From an uncultured Oscillospiraceae bacterium (lineage in GTDB: Bacteria; Bacillota; Clostridia; Oscillospirales; Ruminococcaceae): DNA of 24,348 bases. Where the stretch lies: contig CAUDDP010000027.1 of NCBI GenBank assembly GCA_958448395.1, forward strand, positions 1 to 24,348. Direction: 5' to 3'. Below the pieces are notes generated by a model. The model did not search any database, was not told the DNA's origin, and was given only the letters and a program-made list of their open reading frames with translations. Shown here piece after piece: positions 5,113 to 13,571 of the stretch; positions within the stretch are counted from its first letter, which is position 1; every line of letters starts with the position of its first letter. The position numbers were made by a program, and so were the translations under genes.

Positions 5113-7809
5113 TTATTGCCTTTCAATATAAATATAATCAATTGCCAAAAAGCGATTTTCTCCTGCTATTTGCGAAGCACCAACCATAAATTCCGAATAG
5201 ATGTTACTATTTGGAATAAATGGAACCGAAAGGGTAACCCATTCTTTTGCATCCCTTGGCTGTGGTCTATGATGGTAAATTACCTGTATCTTCTTAGAAC
5301 CTGATTCTTTTATGTGTAAATTGAACAAACTTGCATCCGTCTTCAGTTTAAAACGAATCTGTAATTGATATTTCTCGCCTTCTTTTAATTTATCACAGAG
5401 AGAAATGGAGGCATAATGACCGATTCCTGACTTGGGTGGGTTTGGAATCAGCACCAATTTTCCATGAATGACATGCTGTTCCCAAATATCCGAATTAAAA
5501 TGAAATGCAAACTGCCTTGCGTCAAACTGCAACGGATTTACGGTTCTCGGAAGAGCAGTCCGTTCCGTCTCGTCATTGCTGTAAATACTGTCAAACGCCA
5601 GTTTGACTGCCTTTGAAAATGGCTGCGTCTGAATATGATGATAAAAGGCATCCCGATACACAGAGGCATGGTTATGCTTTCCTTTCAATGCATAGCCATT
5701 TTCCCCCATCCATGCCAATGGCACTTCTTTTTTAAAGAAAATATCCTGTTCCTGAATGGCATCGAAAAATGCTTGTCCTTTTGCACTGTTACAGAGTACA
5801 AGAGAAACACCGTTCCTGTAATTCAATTGTGGCATTTTCTTTTCTATGCCCCAGAAATCGCCAATGGTAAGATCACCAAATCGAGGAAGCTGCTGATATT
5901 TACAATTTTCACAATGTGGCGCACACATCGTATGATTGTGATAAACGCTTTGATAAGCATCTTCCTTTGACCCACGGCATACAATACTCTCGCCACATTT
6001 TAATTGAACTTCAATACAATTTGAATTCCAATTGTAAAATTTACTGCGGAATTCATATTTTTTAACATCATTACCAAATGTATCATGTATATACTTCTGG
6101 AAAAATGAAGCAGATGGTGAATTCCCACAAAGCAAATCAATTGTAATTAAATTATCGTATTCCTTTCCCAAATAAGACTGCAATCCAGCAATCTGACATG
6201 GGCAACCGGAAAATAATACAAACTGTCCTTGCTCTAACCGTGCCTTCACTTGAGCGTCTATATTACCCAAATAACTTTGCAGGTATTTTGATTTTCGCAA
6301 TTTCGGTAATTGGGATTCCTGATCAATTAAAATGTGTTCAACTGTAAAATCATCCTTCCATGCAGCACCGCCAACTGCACCGTTCCTTTCCAGTGCTTTC
6401 TTAGCGAGCAGAGAAAAGACACCGCCACTGGAGCTTCTCTCCAGAAGTTTCTGATCCGCTGCAATGAATGCATAACATTTCGGTGTGGCAGTATGGTTCT
6501 TGGACGGAAGATGATAGGAAGGACACACCTTCAGGCATTTTCCGCAATTGATACAAGTCTCCATGTCCAATGTGGAGCGATAATAACCCAACTTATCCGG
6601 TTTTAACTGCAAGGCATGTTTTGGGCAAACGCTAACACAGGCACCGCATCCCATACAATCCTGTACCGGCAGGTTTTCCGTGATTGCTTTTCCATATGCC
6701 TTATGAATCACAACGGATGGCAACTTTTCCATTGGCGTTTCTATCACATTCTGAAGCCATGCAATCGAACTCTCCCGTTCACGCTGCATGATTTCATTGG
6801 CCTGCGTAAAATCAATCTGCTCAAAATACCGTTTATCCCGCGGAATTTTTTCTGGATCTGGTACTAAACGATCCTGCAAACCAAACTTACCCAGCAGTTC
6901 TCCAAAACGAACAGAACCCCGCTTGAAATTGGTAATGGAAAGAAACGGCTTATTAAAGATAATGGAAAATGCAGTACCATGAAAAGAATCTGTCATAACA
7001 AGAGAAGCATTGGCATACAATTTCATAAAATCTTCTGTTCCAATTTTTCCCATTGTATTCGGCAAGTCCAAAGCTGCCTTATTTCTCTCATATACCCGAG
7101 GATCTCCGTCCAATACATTCAATGCCTTCATACCAGAAATCTCGCTATAATATTGAATGGCTTTTCTTTTCTCTGGTGTTGGATCAAGAATATAAGTCAA
7201 GATATAAGGTTCTTCCACTTCTAACTTTGACTTTGCTGCAATCTCTAAATATTGTTCTTTTGTCATACAGAAAACCGGTTCTACCACTACCTGTGCTTTC
7301 ACACCATAGACATCCCTGCAAATATCCGCACCGCTCTGCTCCCGAACGGAAACAGCTGTATAGCGTTGCATCAATGCCTTTGTCATGGGTAATTTGTCTG
7401 GCGGTGTTGCATCTTTCGCATGACCAAAAGAAGTACCAAAACTCAATTTTTTCTTGTCATCCTCTACAAAATTCAGCATAAAGGCAAAATCAAAGATTCT
7501 ATTGATGCCATAGTTCCAAATCTGATCAGAACCAGTCAGAAACATATCACAGACATCATTCAGCTCATGCAAACGAGAAAATGGAATAATCGGACTCACA
7601 TCTTCAGCAGGATAGAAATTCTGAATAAACTTCTCATTATGGGTATTGCAGATTTCCCAGTCATTCGGTACAGCATTGTGCTTGTGTATCATCAATACAG
7701 ACAATCCCAAGGATTTCAGTGTATTGTACACCGCATAACCATTTAGGATGGAGCCATAATTTGCCCCCCACCAACAGCCGACCACTCCAATATCATAATG
7801 ATTTTTCAT
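5113..7809 (-). CDS. Polysaccharide pyruvyl transferase fused to a ferredoxin/FrhB-type flavoprotein and a C-terminal beta domain
   Basis: An 898-aa cytosolic fusion. Residues 5-350 are a polysaccharide pyruvyl transferase (PF04230 type): DIGVVGCWWGANYGS, LTGSDQIWNYG, SFGTSFGHA, AVSVRE and MTDSFHGTAFS. Residues about 380-425 hold two 4Fe-4S motifs, CMGCGACVSVCP and CINCGKCLKVCP. Residues about 435-735 are an FrhB/F420-dehydrogenase beta-like domain with RSSSGGVFS, SGCPCQIAG, IDLLC, CENCKYQQLPR and IGDFWGI. Residues about 760-898 resemble a beta-sandwich carbohydrate-binding domain. The first domain should transfer pyruvate from PEP to a sugar; the rest looks like a reductase fed by ferredoxin, substrate unknown. 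AAGGAG seven bases upstream fixes the start. It is the second gene of its operon. Domain calls are firm; the joint function is inference. Confidence 0.92.
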   Translation of the reverse strand: MKNHYDIGVVGCWWGANYGSILNGYAVYNTLKSLGLSVLMIHKHNAVPNDWEICNTHNEKFIQNFYPAEDVSPIIPFSRLHELNDVCDMFLTGSDQIWNYGINRIFDFAFMLNFVEDDKKKLSFGTSFGHAKDATPPDKLPMTKALMQRYTAVSVREQSGADICRDVYGVKAQVVVEPVFCMTKEQYLEIAAKSKLEVEEPYILTYILDPTPEKRKAIQYYSEISGMKALNVLDGDPRVYERNKAALDLPNTMGKIGTEDFMKLYANASLVMTDSFHGTAFSIIFNKPFLSITNFKRGSVRFGELLGKFGLQDRLVPDPEKIPRDKRYFEQIDFTQANEIMQRERESSIAWLQNVIETPMEKLPSVVIHKAYGKAITENLPVQDCMGCGACVSVCPKHALQLKPDKLGYYRSTLDMETCINCGKCLKVCPSYHLPSKNHTATPKCYAFIAADQKLLERSSSGGVFSLLAKKALERNGAVGGAAWKDDFTVEHILIDQESQLPKLRKSKYLQSYLGNIDAQVKARLEQGQFVLFSGCPCQIAGLQSYLGKEYDNLITIDLLCGNSPSASFFQKYIHDTFGNDVKKYEFRSKFYNWNSNCIEVQLKCGESIVCRGSKEDAYQSVYHNHTMCAPHCENCKYQQLPRFGDLTIGDFWGIEKKMPQLNYRNGVSLVLCNSAKGQAFFDAIQEQDIFFKKEVPLAWMGENGYALKGKHNHASVYRDAFYHHIQTQPFSKAVKLAFDSIYSNDETERTALPRTVNPLQFDARQFAFHFNSDIWEQHVIHGKLVLIPNPPKSGIGHYASISLCDKLKEGEKYQLQIRFKLKTDASLFNLHIKESGSKKIQVIYHHRPQPRDAKEWVTLSVPFIPNSNIYSEFMVGASQIAGENRFLAIDYIYIERQ

Positions 7810-7910
7810 AGCATAGCTCCTTGTAATTACTTGAATTTATAAATAAATTCTGTTTTCATTTATAATATTTCGCAGTGATTCTCCCACTACGGCATATTAT
7901 TGCTTCTGCA

Positions 7911-10900
7911 TTAGTTCTTTTGTAACTGTCCCACAATTGCTGCACCATTTGGGCAACTCTGATTTTCAAATAAAAAGCCTTCATTTTCTGCTGTAAATGT
8001 CACGGTGTCACCGACAGCACGTGTATCCATAAACTCAATTTCATAACTATAAGCACAGTGAATCCCAGGATATTTCCCGAAGAATCCAATTACATTTTCC
8101 TTTGTATCAATCATAATCATATCTGCAATGCCCGACGTATTGTTTGCCCACTCTGCCTGATAAATGTGCATCTTGTATTCACCAGTTTCATTATGCCATG
8201 TGGCAGCGATTTTCAAGGTATCTGAAACGGCTGCTCCCAGATTGTTCAGGCGAACAAAACGAATTTCTGCATAAACATCACTGTATGGGAAATCGCCCAA
8301 TGTCAGCGTAAAGAGGGTTGCACCAGCATCTCCTTGAATCGGATCATATTCCGACTTGAAGATGACTTTACCAGCGTATTTTTTCATCTTTTTCAAGTTA
8401 CTCAACTCCGTTTCCAGTTCTTCATTCCGTTCATTTACAGACTGCAATTTTTGTTCCAAATCATGAATGATTTTCTGCTGCAAAACACGATTGCCATTGC
8501 CATTGGACGGCATATAAGTCAACAAGAAATCATTTTCCTTGAGCAAATTGCGGAAATCTGCCATTGGAATTTCTACGCTGTCCTGCTTCTGATCCAGACC
8601 GTAAACCTTCTGCATCTCTGCCCAGTGCTGTTCCATCGTCACCAAACCATGATGATGCTTCCAATATTCCTCCAGATCCTCTGGATGATCTGCAAAATGC
8701 CGAATTTTTGATAGAAAATCTACCTCATCACCAGCCTGGAAACGGAACAAGGCACTATCCGTCAGTTCAGAAGGTCCGCCAGCAGAGCTTGCCAATACCG
8801 GTATACCATATGCAACCGACTCAATGGCAATCTGCGGAAGATTGTCTTCCCAAAGCACTGGTACAAGGCTCAAATTGCAGCCCTTGAAAATACGAGGCAG
8901 ATCATTATGTGTGTACCCAACATATACCTTCACAGAATGGAATTTGTTCAACATGGTGTACAGATCTGCATGTTCTTTCTGTCGAACAGTAAACACCAAA
9001 TCAATCTTAGCAGCATACTTTAATTCCAGCTTGGAGAGTGCCTCAATCAAGAATGGATAACCCTTTTCTTCATAATTGATATCATTGCCAAGAAAGACAA
9101 TTTTTAAACCATTTTCCACTGGATAAGCAGAATGCCCCAGCTGATGTGCAGCAACCTTTGTGCCGATGTAGGATACCTTCATTTTGCTGGCATCAAATCC
9201 GTTGTCCTCTGCAATTTCATATACCCGTTTGGAAACAGCCAAAATTTCATCACAATTCTGATTGATCTGCCGAATGGCAGCCTGACTGAAATCCAGAATA
9301 TGCTCTGCATCCGTCTCCACATCCAACTGTTCCATGTCAAAAGTCTTGATCCATTTGGTCTTGGAATAACACTTTTTCGGATCGTTATTAAATAATCCAC
9401 GCTCATAAGTCGCATCGGCAATATTTCGCCGCATATTTACTCTGGTACACTGCATACAATCCTCACCGGTATGGTCTGGAGTACAGTTGCAGTGCTTATG
9501 CCGCATATAGTAGAAACCATGTACACACATCGGCACATAATTATGAATAGAGAAAATAAATCTGGTATCCGGATAATCCTGTTTCAATTCCATCACATTC
9601 AGGGACAAGCCTTCAATATTATTGAAGTGAATGGCATCGAATGGACCATAACGTTCAATAAATGTACGGAAGGTTTCCTTCAAGGCTGCATTTTCAATGG
9701 CAGCAGACGGGTTTACAAACAGATTGGACTGCTCTGCCGGAATCGGAGAGTTTACAATCTCATACTGATGTACATTGGCATCCTGACTGCCGATTTTGCG
9801 AATATAGGTTTCCAAAGAAGTGGCATCATATGCCCAGCCGCTGCTCAGCATATAAATCGTCACTTCTGGATTCTCCCGAATCATCTGCCGAATCAGATTG
9901 CGGCAATAAACCGTTACGCCACCACCAACATTTCCCGGATTATCGTATGGTACCCAATTGTAAATCAAAACTCTCGGTCCAGTCAATCGGATATTTTTCA
10001 GCGGAGAAAGTGCTGAATAATACTTCTGCTGGTCAGCGAGATTAAATTGACTTGTAAAAATATCCACATCAAAATGCTTCATTAGTTCCGCAGCATAATC
10101 ATTGATCTTTTTGGCATTGGCATCATAATCAAAGTCAGCCAGTGCACCAGTATAATACATCAACGCTCTTGCATAGGTACATTTTAACGTTTCGACATCT
10201 TGTATATTATGCTGTTCCACAACATTAAAGTTATCCAACATCCGAACAAATGGCAGAGACGGATCCTTCTGCAAATTAGAAGAAGAAGTTGGATTTGTTT
10301 TTCTATAATAATAAAACGGTTTGCTTGTCCACATAATGCTTTCAGCAGAGCAAATCGTTTCGTAGTAAAATGGGTTATCCACCCAACCGCCGCCTTTTGC
10401 GGCAATAAAATGAATATCGTGATCCACAAGGAATTGTCTTCTGTAGATTGCACTCCATACAGAAGGGTGTCCCCAAGAAAACTGTCCGTTTTCTTTCAGC
10501 GTAAACGGTTCTTCTGAATCCGGAATACTCGCTCTATCCCCATTCGGTGTTGCAGTCGGTAATGTTTCCCCATCTTCATAATAGTCCCAAAAGTTACCCT
10601 TAATGACATCGACGGTTCCATCAAAGCTCAAATCATACAATGATTCAAACATATCTTTTACAATGAAGTCATCACTTTCTACAATACCAATATAATCGCC
10701 CGTTGCAACAGCAAGACCTCTGTTCATCGAATCACCGTATCCGGAATTCTTCTTGTCAATGACACGGATACGAGAATCTTTTGCCGCATATTCCTGAATG
10801 ATATCCAGAGAATTATCTGTACTTCCGTCGTTGATGCAGATAATCTCAATTTCCTTCATAGTCTGTGCAATTACACTCTCCAGACATTTTGGAAGATACT

Positions 10901-11081
10901 TTGCTACATTACAAATTGGAATCAAAATAGAAACAATCGGAGTCGTTCTTTTCGGTTCCTTTTTTTCTGTTTCCAGATTATACGCTGTTTTCAAAGCCGT
11001 TGGCGTTTCCGCCACCTCTGAAGACTTCTGTACGGGACTGCTTTCTGTAGTCTCCCTTGTTTTCTTACGATTTTTAAACAT
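7911..11081 (-). CDS. Bifunctional glycosyltransferase: GT2 plus GT4 with coiled coil and C-terminal beta domain
   Basis: A 1056-aa protein. After a charged, low-complexity N-terminus (1-45) comes a GT-A family 2 domain with VSILIPICN, INDGSTDNS and the metal-binding Asp137-Asp138 in VESDDF. From about residue 370 a GT-B family 4 domain starts with RVLIYNWVPYDNPGNVGGGV; its nucleotide-sugar half includes VFLGNDINYEEKGY and the EX7E region EDNLPQIAIES...GGPSELTD. A cysteine-rich insert (CNCTPDHTGEDCMQC) lies near residue 540. A coiled coil spans about 868-900 and an unrecognised beta-rich domain ends the protein. The ATG at 11081 is preceded by GGAGGG; a TTG fifteen bases upstream overlaps that site and is rejected. 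It probably builds two successive linkages of the surface glycan. Confidence 0.92.
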   Translation of the reverse strand: MFKNRKKTRETTESSPVQKSSEVAETPTALKTAYNLETEKKEPKRTTPIVSILIPICNVAKYLPKCLESVIAQTMKEIEIICINDGSTDNSLDIIQEYAAKDSRIRVIDKKNSGYGDSMNRGLAVATGDYIGIVESDDFIVKDMFESLYDLSFDGTVDVIKGNFWDYYEDGETLPTATPNGDRASIPDSEEPFTLKENGQFSWGHPSVWSAIYRRQFLVDHDIHFIAAKGGGWVDNPFYYETICSAESIMWTSKPFYYYRKTNPTSSSNLQKDPSLPFVRMLDNFNVVEQHNIQDVETLKCTYARALMYYTGALADFDYDANAKKINDYAAELMKHFDVDIFTSQFNLADQQKYYSALSPLKNIRLTGPRVLIYNWVPYDNPGNVGGGVTVYCRNLIRQMIRENPEVTIYMLSSGWAYDATSLETYIRKIGSQDANVHQYEIVNSPIPAEQSNLFVNPSAAIENAALKETFRTFIERYGPFDAIHFNNIEGLSLNVMELKQDYPDTRFIFSIHNYVPMCVHGFYYMRHKHCNCTPDHTGEDCMQCTRVNMRRNIADATYERGLFNNDPKKCYSKTKWIKTFDMEQLDVETDAEHILDFSQAAIRQINQNCDEILAVSKRVYEIAEDNGFDASKMKVSYIGTKVAAHQLGHSAYPVENGLKIVFLGNDINYEEKGYPFLIEALSKLELKYAAKIDLVFTVRQKEHADLYTMLNKFHSVKVYVGYTHNDLPRIFKGCNLSLVPVLWEDNLPQIAIESVAYGIPVLASSAGGPSELTDSALFRFQAGDEVDFLSKIRHFADHPEDLEEYWKHHHGLVTMEQHWAEMQKVYGLDQKQDSVEIPMADFRNLLKENDFLLTYMPSNGNGNRVLQQKIIHDLEQKLQSVNERNEELETELSNLKKMKKYAGKVIFKSEYDPIQGDAGATLFTLTLGDFPYSDVYAEIRFVRLNNLGAAVSDTLKIAATWHNETGEYKMHIYQAEWANNTSGIADMIMIDTKENVIGFFGKYPGIHCAYSYEIEFMDTRAVGDTVTFTAENEGFLFENQSCPNGAAIVGQLQKN

Positions 11082-11211
11082 AAAATCCCTCCGCAATTAT
11101 TATCATGCTTTCTCTTTTACACAAATTACCTTTTAAATTATTTTTCATTCGGTGCGAATCCATTTGGAAATATTCTAAAACCAATCCATCTCCCCTATAC
11201 GCTACGAATTG

Positions 11212-11233
11212 TTTGTAAAAATGTTTTTACAAA
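11212..11233. promoter_or_regulatory. Perfect 10-bp inverted repeat in the long leader
   Basis: TTTGTAAAAA (11212-11221) and TTTTTACAAA (11224-11233) are separated by two bases. It lies about 130 bases upstream of the minus-strand ATG, inside the predicted transcript. It could be an operator for a dimeric regulator or, in RNA, a weak hairpin. No protein is assigned. Confidence 0.5.
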
Positions 11234-11428
11234 TATACCGAATATACATCTAAATTAGCAGAAACTTACAAATATCCATTCCATTTTATCATTTTATTCC
11301 TGCTATCCTCTTATTTTCTACTTTTTATCCCGTTTTCTTCCCTCCCATTGTTACCAACCGAAAACACTTTCTCACCCGATTGATAGAGAAACACGTGTAA
11401 AAAAGCATTTTAGAATGTAAGCAAAATT

Positions 11429-11457
11429 ATTATAGCATAGGAATTGAAAAAAAGCAA
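11429..11457 (-). promoter_or_regulatory. Promoter of the minus-strand polysaccharide operon
   Basis: On the minus strand, TTGCTT (11457-11452) and TATAAT (11434-11429) are 17 bp apart, with TGC before the -10. The layout matches the promoter at 1968-1996. It predicts a start near 11422 and a leader of about 340 bases before the ATG at 11081. A closer promoter cannot be excluded. Confidence 0.6.
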
Positions 11458-11611
11458 GCCCTTTTTTCTAAAAGAAATATTTTCACCTTTCACTGGAACT
11501 AAAATACAAAAAAATTACATATTTATATATATTTTTTCGATTCCCAAAATTATTTTAAAATGAAATCCACAAATTGGCCTATAGATTTTTCCCTAATATT
11601 GAAAAACCGGA

Positions 11612-11640
11612 TTGACAGAACTCTGTTTTTTCGTTATAAT
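11612..11640 (+). promoter_or_regulatory. Consensus promoter of the galactofuranose operon
   Basis: TTGACA at 11612-11617 and TATAAT at 11635-11640 are separated by 17 bp, a perfect sigma-A promoter. The start would be near 11647, giving a leader of about 70 bases. Confidence 0.85.
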
Positions 11641-11717
11641 GATAGTGGACATCAGAAAATGTTTTTACTCTTGAATTTTTGATATATTTTGAGAAAATAT
11701 ATAATTGGAGGATTTCT

Positions 11718-13571
11718 ATGATATTGCAAAATATTCTCTTTCCTTCTACAGATACCTGTACAGAAGAGACCATGTATTTTCGGAAAGGAGAGAATGTTTC
11801 CTATCACTCTTCCGATGATGGTATTGCACTCAAAAAAGAAGACAGTCTTCTTTTTGACACATATTTCAATGGTTTTTCAATTGAAAAATGGGTAAAATAC
11901 ACCAATGTGAAAACCATACAGCTTACCATCCGCATGGAAGGACAGGTACGAATTACGCTGATGCGAAAGGAAAAACACGGCAGCGAAATCCTGACAGACT
12001 ATATCGGTGAACATATCTGCAAAGCAAAATATGGCTGCATCACATCGTTTACCGTTCCATTCGAAAGTGTCTCCACCAACGGCATGTACTGTTTTCAAAT
12101 TACAGGTCTTTCCGAACAGTCTGTCTTCTATGGTGGGTTTTATTCTGCCGATTTACCAGAAGAACAGATGCAGCCCGTCAAAATTGCCATCGACATTTGC
12201 ACTTACAGAAGAGAACGATTTGTTGAAAAAAATATAAATTTATTAAATGAACGTTTTTTAGAAAATCCAAATTCTTTTCTGTATGATAAACTGGAAGTAT
12301 TTATCTCCGACAATGCTCATACGCTCGACATTCCTGCACTGGAAACAGATAAGGTACACATTTTTCTCAATAAAAATGTTGGCGGTGCTGGCGGTTTTAC
12401 CAGAGGAATGATGGAAATCAGCCATGTCCGGAAACAAAAAAACATCACACATATTTTGATTATGGATGATGATGTAACAATGGAACCAGAATCTCTTTTT
12501 CGCACCTGCACCTTCCTCGCCTGCCGAAAAGAACAATATACAGATATTTTTATCGGCGGTGCAATGCTGCGACAGGACACACGATACATACAGACAGAAT
12601 CCGGTGCGGTCTGGAACGGGGGAAATTTAATTTCTCTCAAACACGGATTAGACTTGCGGATGCTGGATGCTTGTCTCTACAATGAAGTAGAAGAGAAAAC
12701 ACAGTATAACGCTTGGTGGTACTGTGCATTTCCTGCGGAAATTGTAACAGACCAAAACTTGCCAATACCGATTTTTATTCGTGGTGACGATGTAGAGTAT
12801 GGCTTGCGAAACATGAAATACCTCGTATTGATGAATGGCATCTGTGTTTGGCATGAACCATTTGAAAACAAATACTCTTCTTTTTTATATTATTATATAT
12901 TGAGAAATCGACTCATTGACAACACATTGCATCATATGAGCTTTTCTAAAAAAACATGCTGTCATATACTGCGACAGTATGTACTCAATGAAATGCGGCT
13001 CTACCGATATAAAAATGCCAACCTGCTGATGCAGGGCGTGGAAGACTTTTTGCGTGGTGTCAACTGGCTGATGGCACAGGATGGCGAAGCATTGCACAAA
13101 AAAATCATGGAGCAGGGATACAAACTACAATATACAGAAGACTTGACAGAAAATGTTGCGTTTTCCTATCCGATTTTTGAAGCTGCCTGTAAAACACCAC
13201 CGGCAACAAAACTACACCAGCGTATTCTGAACCGCTTGACAATGAATGGCCTTCGCCTTCCTGTAAAACGAGCTTTCAACATTGTGCCAACAGAAGGGGT
13301 ACAGCAAAGTGCAGTCTACCGCACACAAACCATTTTAAATTATGACTACAACAGCCGCAAGGGATTTGTCACTGAACGAAATCCAGCAGAGGCAAAACAA
13401 TGTCTTCATCGGCTGAAAACGCTATATCGACAGATTCACCAATGCTATGATAGCATTGTACAGGATTATGCTGAGAACGGCAGACAGTTGATGCAGCTTT
13501 CTTTCTGGGAAAAGTACTTGGAATTGCCACAGAAAGAAACAGAAACCATAACAGCGGGGACAAAAAAATGA
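11718..13571 (+). CDS. GlfT2-like galactofuranosyltransferase
   Basis: A 617-aa GT2-family enzyme expected to add galactofuranose from UDP-Galf. Residues 1-155 are a beta-rich domain like the GlfT2 N-terminal domain. The catalytic part has DICTYRRE, the donor signature NKNVGGAGGFTRGMME, the DDD metal site at Asp250-252 in IMDDDV, Trp333-Trp334, the acceptor-activating pair Asp357-Asp358 in GDDVEYGLR, and His379 in WHEPF. These match the order of catalytic residues known in mycobacterial GlfT2. A helical C-terminal region follows. GGAGGA five bases before the ATG chooses this start over a TTG at 11679. It overlaps the next gene by four bases (ATGA). A UDP-galactopyranose mutase two genes later supplies the donor and strongly supports the call. 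Confidence 0.92.
   Translation: MILQNILFPSTDTCTEETMYFRKGENVSYHSSDDGIALKKEDSLLFDTYFNGFSIEKWVKYTNVKTIQLTIRMEGQVRITLMRKEKHGSEILTDYIGEHICKAKYGCITSFTVPFESVSTNGMYCFQITGLSEQSVFYGGFYSADLPEEQMQPVKIAIDICTYRRERFVEKNINLLNERFLENPNSFLYDKLEVFISDNAHTLDIPALETDKVHIFLNKNVGGAGGFTRGMMEISHVRKQKNITHILIMDDDVTMEPESLFRTCTFLACRKEQYTDIFIGGAMLRQDTRYIQTESGAVWNGGNLISLKHGLDLRMLDACLYNEVEEKTQYNAWWYCAFPAEIVTDQNLPIPIFIRGDDVEYGLRNMKYLVLMNGICVWHEPFENKYSSFLYYYILRNRLIDNTLHHMSFSKKTCCHILRQYVLNEMRLYRYKNANLLMQGVEDFLRGVNWLMAQDGEALHKKIMEQGYKLQYTEDLTENVAFSYPIFEAACKTPPATKLHQRILNRLTMNGLRLPVKRAFNIVPTEGVQQSAVYRTQTILNYDYNSRKGFVTERNPAEAKQCLHRLKTLYRQIHQCYDSIVQDYAENGRQLMQLSFWEKYLELPQKETETITAGTKK

Larger units (their letters stand above)
11082..11717. 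other. AT-rich divergent control region of the polysaccharide locus
   Basis: This 636-base gene-free region separates the two polysaccharide operons. It holds a promoter in each direction (listed separately), a leader of about 340 bases for the minus-strand operon, and a perfect 10-bp inverted repeat at 11212-11233. The part between the promoters (about 11460-11610) is very AT-rich with no recognised motif. No riboswitch or RNA gene was recognised. Confidence 0.7.

Noticed and set aside
5113..7809. True F420-dependent hydrogenase or dehydrogenase subunit
   Set aside because: FrhB-like domains are used widely without F420; the fusion with a pyruvyl transferase and the glycan context argue against an energy-metabolism role.
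9471..10016. 181-aa plus-strand reading frame
   Set aside because: It lies wholly inside the GT2-GT4 gene on the opposite strand, shows no motif or ribosome site, and is a shadow of that gene.
11082..11434. Known riboswitch in the minus-strand leader
   Set aside because: No conserved core of the c-di-GMP, SAM, T-box or other familiar classes could be recognised by eye.
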